A stretch of DNA of 7,092 nucleotides from an uncultured Clostridia bacterium (GTDB lineage: Bacteria; Bacillota; Clostridia; Oscillospirales; Acutalibacteraceae): the NCBI GenBank assembly GCA_947174455.1, contig CAMWIZ010000042.1, positions 1 to 7,092 of the forward strand. The letters are read 5' to 3'. Under the pieces are notes generated by a model. It was given only the letters and a program-made list of their open reading frames with translations, was not told where the DNA came from and searched no databases. This document shows positions 1 through 5,206 of this stretch, one piece after another. The position numbers and the translations under genes were made by a program. Within the stretch, counting starts at the first letter, position 1. Every line of letters starts with the position of its first letter.

Positions 1-118
1 GAATAAATACCGTCTGACGGCTTGGCTAACCTCTTAAAATTGCTTGCTGAGAAAAAAATAAAAGCATAATAAATTTTGAGTACAAATAGAAGCTACTAAG
101 GATAAGAAGCAACTAAAA

Positions 119-155
119 AAGAACCCGGCAAGCAAATAGCTTAAACCGAGTTCTT
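119..155 (-). terminator. Intrinsic terminator of the Fe-S scaffold/GGGtGRT operon
   Basis: Read on the minus strand, AAGAACTCGG pairs with CCGGGTTCTT over 10 bp with one U-G wobble. An inner AAGC/GCTT mini-stem (130-133 with 139-142) extends the hairpin. The stem is followed directly by a T-rich run (TTTTTT, complement of the A run at 115-120). The wobble becomes a C-A mismatch on the plus strand, so the structure works best for minus-strand transcripts. It lies about 100 bp past the stop codon of the GGGtGRT gene, which fits the end of that operon. Confidence 0.85.
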
Positions 156-209
156 AATTTATTCTGCACCTACAAAAATAATGGGCAGATATTTTTATTT
201 CTACTATTA

Positions 210-236
210 TGAACTTAATTTAGAAATATAAGTTCA
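210..236 (-). repeat. 3'-UTR hairpin just after the GGGtGRT stop codon
   Basis: TGAACTTA (210-217) and TAAGTTCA (229-236) form a perfect 8-bp inverted repeat with an 11-nt AT-rich loop, 16 nt beyond the stop codon of the minus-strand gene. No U run follows it on the minus strand, so it is unlikely to be the main terminator. It could protect the 3' end of the mRNA or be incidental. The rest of 1-118 shows no gene, only a small CCGT/ACGG hairpin near position 10-20. Confidence 0.4.
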
Positions 237-252
237 CAGAACACAGTATTTA

Positions 253-1263
253 TCAGCCGTTTACAGCATTATAAACAGCAACTGCACAAGCAACAGTAGC
301 ACCAACCATCGGGTTGTTGCCCATACCGATAAGACCCATCATCTCAACGTGAGCAGGAACGGAAGAAGAACCTGCAAACTGAGCGTCACCATGCATACGG
401 CCCATGGAGTCTGTCAAGCCATAGGAAGCAGGACCTGCACCCATGTTATCCGGGTGAAGTGTACGACCTGTACCGCCGCCGCTTGCAACAGAAAAGTACT
501 TAACACCATTCTCAATAGCCCACTTCTTGTATGTACCCGCAACAAGATGCTGGAAACGTGTCGGGTTTGTAGAGTTACCTGTGATAGATACACCTACGTT
601 CTCATGCTGCATGATAGCAACACCCTCACGAACATCGTCAGCACCGTAGCAGCGAACAGCAGCTCTTTCACCGTCGGAGAAGGCCTTCTCCTCAACGATT
701 TTAAGCTCGCCTGTGAAGTAGTCGAACTGTGTCTTTACATATGTGAAACCGTTAATTCTTGAAATAATGTAAGCTGCATCTTTGCCAAGACCGTTAAGAA
801 TTACTCTCAAAGGCTCTTTTCTTGCCTTGTTAGCATTTCTTGCAATACCGATAGCACCCTCAGCAGCAGCAAAGCTCTCGTGACCTGCGAGGAAAGCAAA
901 GCACTTTGTTTCATCTCTGAGAAGCATAGCACCGAGATTACCGTGACCAAGACCAACGTTTCTCTGCTCTGCAACAGAACCCGGAATACAGAAAGCCTCA
1001 AGACCCTCACCGATAGCCTCAGCAGCCTCAGCAGCGGTCTTTACACCCTTAGCAAGTGCAATGGCACAGCCGAGTGTATATGCCCAACCTGCATTCTCAA
1101 AAGCGATTGGCTGAACCTCTTTTACGATTGTGTAAGGATCAAAGCCCTTACTCTGACACATCTCTCTTGCCTCTTCAAGACCTGCGATGCCATACTTAGC
1201 AAGGCACTGCTCAATTTTAGGCATTCTTCTGTCTTTACTCTCAAAATTTACATTGTTACCCAT
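253..1263 (-). CDS. GGGtGRT family protein
   Basis: This 336-residue protein carries the motif that names its family, GGGTGRT, at residues 262-268, inside a glycine-rich stretch ending in a small hydrophobic C-terminus (about 308-334). There is no signal peptide or clear membrane anchor, so it is probably cytoplasmic. It has seven cysteines (20, 36, 66, 92, 121, 205, 326), but no CxxC ferredoxin-type cluster. The start is the ATG preceded by AAGGAGGG (1272-1279) with an 8-nt spacer. An internal Met at residue 14 has no comparable site. The gene lies 19 bp after a NifU-like scaffold gene, with its ribosome binding site inside that gap, so the two are almost certainly co-transcribed and then terminated at 119-155. 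The family is known from strict anaerobes and is repeatedly paired with this type of scaffold. A role in Fe-S cluster handling is inferred from that pairing, not shown. The family assignment is firm, the function is not. Confidence 0.93.
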   Translation of the reverse strand: MGNNVNFESKDRRMPKIEQCLAKYGIAGLEEAREMCQSKGFDPYTIVKEVQPIAFENAGWAYTLGCAIALAKGVKTAAEAAEAIGEGLEAFCIPGSVAEQRNVGLGHGNLGAMLLRDETKCFAFLAGHESFAAAEGAIGIARNANKARKEPLRVILNGLGKDAAYIISRINGFTYVKTQFDYFTGELKIVEEKAFSDGERAAVRCYGADDVREGVAIMQHENVGVSITGNSTNPTRFQHLVAGTYKKWAIENGVKYFSVASGGGTGRTLHPDNMGAGPASYGLTDSMGRMHGDAQFAGSSSVPAHVEMMGLIGMGNNPMVGATVACAVAVYNAVNG

Positions 1264-1282
1264 AATTTAAGCCCTCCTTGCC

Positions 1283-1975
1283 TTATTCTTCTCTTGGATC
1301 AATGTACTTGGCAGCGTTATCAAAACGGCCGTACTGACCAATGTTGTTCTTATATGCTTCCTCAGGACTAACACCGTGACGAATATCCTCCATCATCTTG
1401 CCAAGCTTAACAAACTGATAGCCGATAACCTCGTCATTCTCATCAAGAGCAGTCTTGAGTACATAGCCCTCAGCCATCTCCATGAAACGAACACCCTTAG
1501 CCTTAGTTGAGAACATTGTACCTACCTGAGATCTAAGACCCTTACCGAGATCCTCCAAGCCTGCACCGATTGGCAAACCACCCTCTGAGAAAGCTGTCTG
1601 GCTTCTGCCGTATACAAGCTGCTCGAAGATGTTCTTCATAGCTGTATTGATAGCATCGCAAACGAGGTCTGTGTTAAGGCACTCAAGAAGTGTCTTGCCC
1701 GGAAGAATCTCAGCAGCCATAGCAGCAGAGTGTGTCATACCGGAGCAGCCGATTGTCTCTACCAATGCCTCTTCAACAATACCGTCCTTTACGTTAAGAG
1801 TAAGCTTACAGGCACCCTGCTGCGGTGCACACCAGCCAATACCGTGTGAAAGACCTGCAATGTCCTTAATTTCATAAGCCTTAACCCACTTGCCCTCTTC
1901 AGGAATGGGAGCAGGACCGTGCTTAGGTCCCTTTGCTACAGTACACATATTTTCAACTTCATGTGAATATATCAT
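1283..1975 (-). CDS. NifU-like iron-sulfur cluster assembly scaffold protein
   Basis: This 230-residue protein is a divergent member of the NifU/IscU N-terminal scaffold superfamily. The recognisable core is at residues 73-98, with ETIGCSGMTHSAA followed by LPGKTL, which matches the NifU-type pattern of a Gly-Cys, a run of small residues, Glu and GKT. Cys77 corresponds to the central scaffold cysteine. Cys49, Cys56, Cys99 and Cys106 are candidates for the other ligands, but their spacing differs from classical IscU, and Cys11 lies near the N-terminus. The C-terminal half (about 130-230) extends beyond the usual domain of about 130 residues and has no motif I recognise. A longer reading from TTG at 1993 is open, but I chose the ATG because AAAGGAGAG lies 6 nt before it and the TTG has no such site. 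It is the first gene of the operon behind a strong promoter, followed by the GGGtGRT gene. IscS or SufS partners are not in the window. Confidence 0.88.
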   Translation of the reverse strand: MIYSHEVENMCTVAKGPKHGPAPIPEEGKWVKAYEIKDIAGLSHGIGWCAPQQGACKLTLNVKDGIVEEALVETIGCSGMTHSAAMAAEILPGKTLLECLNTDLVCDAINTAMKNIFEQLVYGRSQTAFSEGGLPIGAGLEDLGKGLRSQVGTMFSTKAKGVRFMEMAEGYVLKTALDENDEVIGYQFVKLGKMMEDIRHGVSPEEAYKNNIGQYGRFDNAAKYIDPREE

Positions 1976-1981
1976 TATGTA

Positions 1982-1990
1982 CTCTCCTTT
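1982..1990 (-). promoter_or_regulatory. Ribosome binding site that fixes the scaffold gene start
   Basis: AAAGGAGAG on the minus strand lies 6 nt before the ATG at 1975. It falls inside the six codons that would be added by starting at the upstream TTG, so it argues that the TTG is not used. Confidence 0.8.
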
Positions 1991-2017
1991 CAAGAATTAA
2001 AAATTTGCTTTCAAACC

Positions 2018-2050
2018 CCGTTTACAACTGAATTACCCAGCATTAAACGG
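2018..2050 (-). repeat. Inverted repeat in the 5' leader of the Fe-S operon
   Basis: CCGTTTA and TAAACGG form a perfect 7-bp inverted repeat (2018-2024 and 2044-2050) separated by 19 nt. It lies in the leader of about 85 nt between the predicted transcription start near 2060 and the start codon at 1975. It could be a leader hairpin or a protein-binding site. I do not recognise it as an IscR, Fur or Rex operator. Confidence 0.35.
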
Positions 2051-2066
2051 ATTATGATACATTTTG

Positions 2067-2095
2067 ATTATATACTTTTTATGACTTTTTATCAA
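2067..2095 (-). promoter_or_regulatory. Sigma-A type promoter for the Fe-S scaffold/GGGtGRT operon
   Basis: On the minus strand there is TTGATA (2090-2095), a 17-bp spacer, and a perfect TATAAT (2067-2072). Transcription should begin near 2060. Just upstream of the -35 box are A-tracts on the minus strand (complement of T runs at about 2099-2103 and 2108-2114) that resemble an UP element. The near-consensus boxes suggest a strong promoter. Confidence 0.85.
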
Positions 2096-2154
2096 TAGTT
2101 TTTACAATTTTTTTACGAATATAATTCCACTGATTCCATAAAAATACACGCTAC

Positions 2155-2183
2155 TTGAATAAAACGCAAATCTATTGTATACT
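2155..2183 (+). promoter_or_regulatory. Candidate distal promoter upstream of ribF
   Basis: TTGAAT (2155-2160), a 17-bp spacer and TATACT (2178-2183) make a good sigma-A promoter on the plus strand, divergent from the Fe-S operon promoter 60 bp away. The start site would be near 2190, giving a ribF leader of about 310 nt. Alternatively it could drive a separate small RNA, since I see no open frame of useful length between it and ribF. Confidence 0.6.
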
Positions 2184-2240
2184 AACTTATGAAATATACT
2201 TAAAGCAACACCGAACAAAGCAGTGCAGAGTTATTCAGTA

Positions 2241-2296
2241 GGATTTACCGTAAAATTGAGCAAATAATATATAGTTAAGGGATTTACCGGTAAAAT
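2241..2296. repeat. Pair of direct near-repeats, the second almost palindromic
   Basis: GGATTTACCGTAAAAT (2241-2256) recurs as GGATTTACCGGTAAAAT (2280-2296), differing by one inserted G, with starts 39 bp apart. The second copy is one T short of a perfect palindrome centred on ACCGGT and can form a GGGATTT/AAATCCC hairpin (2279-2285 with 2293-2299). Possible readings are a dimeric regulator's operator pair, a leader RNA structure, or the remnant of an interspersed repeat. Confidence 0.5.
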
Positions 2297-2386
2297 CCCG
2301 CTCCCCTCCTTTAGATACCTCCGCTTTTTTTGAAAAAGGCGGACAAAAACTTTACAATCTTCTTTAAAAATCTTCTGCTCAATTTT
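2252..2386 (+). other. Possible structured RNA element in the ribF upstream region
   Basis: AAAATTGAGCA (2252-2262) is the exact reverse complement of TGCTCAATTTT (2376-2386), an 11-bp inverted repeat bracketing 135 nt. Inside are the GGGATTT/AAATCCC hairpin (2279-2299) and a CCGC/GCGG hairpin whose arms continue as a T-run opposite an A-run (2320-2343). A closing stem around internal hairpins is the layout of a structured leader, a small RNA or a miniature repeat element. The conserved AGGGTGAAATTCCC core of the FMN riboswitch is absent. No coding frame is evident in 1994-2498. Confidence 0.35.
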
Positions 2387-2413
2387 GATATTAACACAAT
2401 TTCATAGAATACT
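2385..2413 (+). promoter_or_regulatory. Candidate proximal promoter of ribF
   Basis: TTGATA (2385-2390), a 17-bp spacer and AATACT (2408-2413) would start transcription near 2420 and give a leader of about 80 nt. The -35 box is good but the -10 matches only moderately. A second weak option is TTGTCT (2459-2464), 16 bp, TATACT (2481-2486), which would leave almost no leader. Confidence 0.4.
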
Positions 2414-2498
2414 TTGTGCAAAAGAAGTCACAACCTGCAAGTGTTAAAAAAAGTTGTGTTGTCTTTAATATACATTTTAATATACTGGAAGTAAGATT

Positions 2499-3413
2499 AT
2501 GCAATGCTTTAAAAATATTACAAAACAAACTGTTCCGTCCTGCGTAGCACTCGGCTGCTTTGACGGAATACATTTGGGACATAAAAAAATTATTTCTGAA
2601 ATGTGCCGATATGCAAAAGAGAGGGAATTTGAAAGCTCTGTGTTCACTTTTGCCGTATCGCCGTCTGCACTTTTGGGACATACTCCTCAAAGGTCACTTA
2701 TAAGCCAAACAGACAAAATGGCTGTACTAAATAATATGGGAGTTCAAAAGTGCTTTACCGCTGATTTTATGCAGGTTATGCAGATATCGCCTGAGGATTT
2801 CGTGCACAATATTCTTATTGACAAGCTTAACGCAAAGGCTGTTTTTTGCGGATTTAATTACCGATTTGGAAAGGCCGCACGGGGGGACATTGAGCTTTTG
2901 AGAAGGCTGTGCCGTCAATCGGGAGCAGAATTATTTGTAGCTTCACCGGTTTGCATTGGTGGAGATGTAGTAAGCTCCAGCCGTATACGTGACTTAATAG
3001 AGAACGGTGATGTACATCTCGCAGCAACGCTGTTGGGGCGGAACTTTTTTATTGAAGAAAAAATAGTGGAGGGCAAGCACATCGGCAGAACGGTAGGAAA
3101 ACCAACGGTCAACCAAATGTCGCCCAACGGATTTGTAACGCCGAAATTCGGTGTTTATGCGTCCTTTATTACAGTGGACGACAAACGGTACAGGGCAATA
3201 ACAAATGTTGGTGTGCGTCCCACCGTCGGAGGCGGTAACAAGAATTATGAAACCCATATTTTAGATAATTTTTGCGGTGAGCTTTACGGAAAGACGGTTC
3301 GCACAGAGCTTATAAACTTTGTTAGAGAAGAACGAAAATTCGACAGTATGCAGGATCTTTCCGAACAAATAGAGCGGGATATAAAATGGATAGAGGATAA
3401 CAAAATTTTTTAA
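2499..3413 (+). CDS. ribF: Bifunctional riboflavin kinase / FAD synthetase
   Basis: RibF phosphorylates riboflavin to FMN and then adenylates FMN to FAD in the cytoplasm. The N-terminal FAD synthetase domain (about 1-170) shows the nucleotidyltransferase signature GCFDGIHLGHKKI at residues 19-31, GFNYRFG at 118-124 and SSRIR at 159-163. The C-terminal riboflavin kinase domain (about 178-304) shows GKHIGRTVGKPTVN at 192-205, TNVGVRPT at 235-242, and ETHIL at 251-255, where Glu251 fits the catalytic glutamate position. At 304 residues it is full length for the family, so both activities should be present. The ATG has a modest GGAAG site (2487-2491) 7 nt before it, weaker than those of the other genes here. 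The gene stands alone between a divergent operon and a convergent one, rather than in the truB/rbfA neighbourhood often seen in other Bacillota. A long upstream region could carry regulation, although no FMN riboswitch is visible. Confidence 0.97.
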   Translation: MQCFKNITKQTVPSCVALGCFDGIHLGHKKIISEMCRYAKEREFESSVFTFAVSPSALLGHTPQRSLISQTDKMAVLNNMGVQKCFTADFMQVMQISPEDFVHNILIDKLNAKAVFCGFNYRFGKAARGDIELLRRLCRQSGAELFVASPVCIGGDVVSSSRIRDLIENGDVHLAATLLGRNFFIEEKIVEGKHIGRTVGKPTVNQMSPNGFVTPKFGVYASFITVDDKRYRAITNVGVRPTVGGGNKNYETHILDNFCGELYGKTVRTELINFVREERKFDSMQDLSEQIERDIKWIEDNKIF

Positions 3414-3485
3414 AAAACACACATTAGTTCTGAAAAATTTTCCGCTCAAATCTTTATCTACCCCTGAGAGTAGAATTAGTATAAA

Positions 3486-3519
3486 AACCTCCATACCTTA
3501 ACAATAGGGTATGGAGGTT
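3486..3519. terminator. Bidirectional terminator between ribF and the Gld-like operon
   Basis: AACCTCCATACC (3486-3497) and GGTATGGAGGTT (3508-3519) form a perfect 12-bp stem with a 10-nt loop. On the plus strand it is followed by AATTTTGTTTA. On the minus strand the stem runs straight into GGTTTTTAT. It lies about 70 bp after the ribF stop and 100 bp after the DUF4340 gene stop, so it can end both convergent transcripts, with the better U tract on the minus strand. Confidence 0.85.
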
Positions 3520-3527
3520 AATTTTGT

Positions 3528-3623
3528 TTACGTCATATTATGCAAATTAGTAAGTGCCTTTTGCTGCCTACAATATTTACAGACAACGATGATACCGTCA
3601 AAAGCAAAACACTTAAACTCAGC
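3528..3623 (-). other. Cysteine-rich open stretch without a start codon (possible remnant)
   Basis: Overlapping the end of the DUF4340 gene in another frame, 31 codons between a TAA (3624-3626) and a TAA (3528-3530) read AEFKCFAFDGIIVVCKYCRQ and then 11 more residues. It contains three cysteines, two as CKYC. The composition looks protein-like, but there is no ATG, GTG or TTG start, so it is not called as a gene. It could be a fragment of an older gene, a former C-terminal extension lost by frameshift, or chance. Confidence 0.2.
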
Positions 3624-5187
3624 TTATAGAAGCAACGGCTTCACCGTTTGCTGCCTTTTCCACATCTGCAATGATAGTGCTGACGTATGTTTCAAAGGTT
3701 TGCGATGCTAAGTTGTCGTTAACAACAACCGTACATTTTCTGTTTTCGCCTTCATAGTACACAGCGGTGTCTTTTGTACCGTCCGTATACTCATAGGATA
3801 CTGTCAAAACAGCACTTTTACCGGTTGGTACTTCCGCCTTTTCACTTCTCTTAGCCGATGTCAAATTCTGATAGAACACTCTGAAATTGCCTTCATCCAG
3901 ATCTTTGTTACCACACTTAATGGTTGTTTCAGTGCTTTCAACATCGGTATCATTATCGCTGTCATGAGTAACGGTAGTTTCATTGGAAACCGCAAACTCA
4001 TAAGACTTGTCGGCTGCTGTAACTGTCACCTTGCTTACAGCCGAAAGCTTTGGACTGAGTACATTCGTTGGCAGCATGGACTCATATGTTGCTGTTACCC
4101 ACGGCAGGCTTCCCTTGCTTATCTGATAAACAATGCCATCCCGTTCAAGGTATACCTTGCCGTCAGCATCGGGTTCAGATGCCCTGTAGCTTACGCTTAC
4201 ATCAGGATATTCCGCATCAACGGTTACATATGGGTCATCAAGACCGTATCTGCTAAGCTCATCTTCGGTAAGTCCTATTGCAAGAACCTTGTCAGCGGTA
4301 AGGTTTCTTACTGCGTTAACCATATAGCTTACAGTTTCTTCATTTGCAATAGTTTTATCTGGTGATGTTATAACATAAGACTCAGAGTAAGCATCCGACG
4401 TTGAGTTTTCGAGAACTACATCCTCGCCGTAAAGTCTGCCGCCAAATACCATTTTGGTAAACACCGCATTTTCTGTTGTATCGGCAGATGAACCGATCTC
4501 ATTTGTAATCAAATCCATTGCACCGTACATAAAGCTGTCAACAGCTTCAGCAGTAACAAGATAAATATTGCTCATACCCTCTACCATGACATACGCACCC
4601 ATGTCAGACGGAGCATCTGCCCCAAGGTAGACCGTTACGGTTTCACCGCTTTTATATTTAACCGTTGCCGTAGCTCTGGGATTATCCAAACCAAAGTCGG
4701 ACTTTTTACTGCCATCATCAACTATCTTGTTTGATGTCATGTTTGCTAAATCTGATGCAAGGGCATCGGGGGCAGCCGGCTTCAGCTTCATATCCTCATA
4801 TCCAACAAGAGTATACTCCGTAGCCTCTGTAGCTTCTGATACAGTGCCGTCTTCGGCAGTTGACTGTACTGTGGGGGTGTGGGAAAGAACAGTAAACCTG
4901 CCGTTCTCATTTTCTACTGTCATTTCCTCAATCTCAGACGGAGCATGGTTAAGGAGCGTATACTCCTCGGCAAATTCCGATACAGTACTTTCAGTGTCAT
5001 TGTCGCCCATGGTCGGCATTCTGTTTACAACTATCAGCAACACAACAAGCAGTGCTATTACCAAAACAGAAACTATGATAGTTATTAAACCCTTTTTGCT
5101 TTTCTTTTTCTTTTGGACTGACTTAGAATCGGAAGAATTAGCCTTGCTCTTATTTTTCTCCGTGTTTTTTTTGTCTTTCTTTTTCAT
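3619..5187 (-). CDS. DUF4340 domain-containing membrane-anchored protein
   Basis: This 522-residue protein has a very lysine-rich cytoplasmic N-terminus (1-32), one transmembrane helix at about 33-55 (GLITIIVSVLVIALLVVLLI), and a large extracytoplasmic part. That part contains two related units with a shared signature: DFGLDNPRATATV at 164-176 and RYGLDDPYVTVDA at 313-325. Each is followed by beta-rich sequence and an aromatic YL or YQ strand, as in DUF4340 proteins. An acidic Thr/Asp-rich insert lies at about 404-422. No catalytic motif, lipobox or sortase signal is seen. The ATG follows the GldG-like gene by 19 bp, with an AAAGGGTGA site 8 nt before it that is weaker than its neighbour's. 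It is the last gene of the operon, ahead of the terminator at 3486-3519. The context suggests a subunit facing the outside of a Gld-like ABC complex. The biochemical role is unknown. Confidence 0.9.
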   Translation of the reverse strand: MKKKDKKNTEKNKSKANSSDSKSVQKKKKSKKGLITIIVSVLVIALLVVLLIVVNRMPTMGDNDTESTVSEFAEEYTLLNHAPSEIEEMTVENENGRFTVLSHTPTVQSTAEDGTVSEATEATEYTLVGYEDMKLKPAAPDALASDLANMTSNKIVDDGSKKSDFGLDNPRATATVKYKSGETVTVYLGADAPSDMGAYVMVEGMSNIYLVTAEAVDSFMYGAMDLITNEIGSSADTTENAVFTKMVFGGRLYGEDVVLENSTSDAYSESYVITSPDKTIANEETVSYMVNAVRNLTADKVLAIGLTEDELSRYGLDDPYVTVDAEYPDVSVSYRASEPDADGKVYLERDGIVYQISKGSLPWVTATYESMLPTNVLSPKLSAVSKVTVTAADKSYEFAVSNETTVTHDSDNDTDVESTETTIKCGNKDLDEGNFRVFYQNLTSAKRSEKAEVPTGKSAVLTVSYEYTDGTKDTAVYYEGENRKCTVVVNDNLASQTFETYVSTIIADVEKAANGEAVASIS

Positions 5188-5206
5188 TCGGCAGTCACCC
5201 TTTCAG

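Noticed and set aside
349..1371. Plus-strand open frames of 137 and 163 codons over the GGGtGRT and scaffold genes
   Set aside because: They are antisense shadows of well-recognised genes, cysteine- and serine-rich in composition, with no family resemblance and no ribosome binding site that I can see.
1976..1993. Upstream TTG start extending the scaffold protein by six residues
   Set aside because: The extension covers the AAAGGAGAG ribosome binding site itself, and no other site precedes the TTG.
2241..2296. CRISPR-like repeat pair
   Set aside because: There are only two imperfect copies of 16-17 bp, no third unit at the same spacing, and no cas gene nearby.
2320..2343. CCGC/GCGG hairpin as an intrinsic terminator
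   Set aside because: Neither strand has a U run directly after the stem; the T and A runs are inside the stem itself.
2429..2458. CACAAC/GTTGTG hairpin as a terminator before ribF
   Set aside because: The stem is only 6 AT-leaning base pairs with an 18-nt loop and no proper U run, so it is too weak to call.
2190..2498. FMN riboswitch upstream of ribF
   Set aside because: The conserved RFN core sequences, such as AGGGTGAAATTCCC, are not found on the plus strand.
2391..2690. Minus-strand open frame of 99 codons across the ribF start
   Set aside because: It overlaps the ribF promoter region and the start of a solid gene, has no recognisable motif, and looks like chance.
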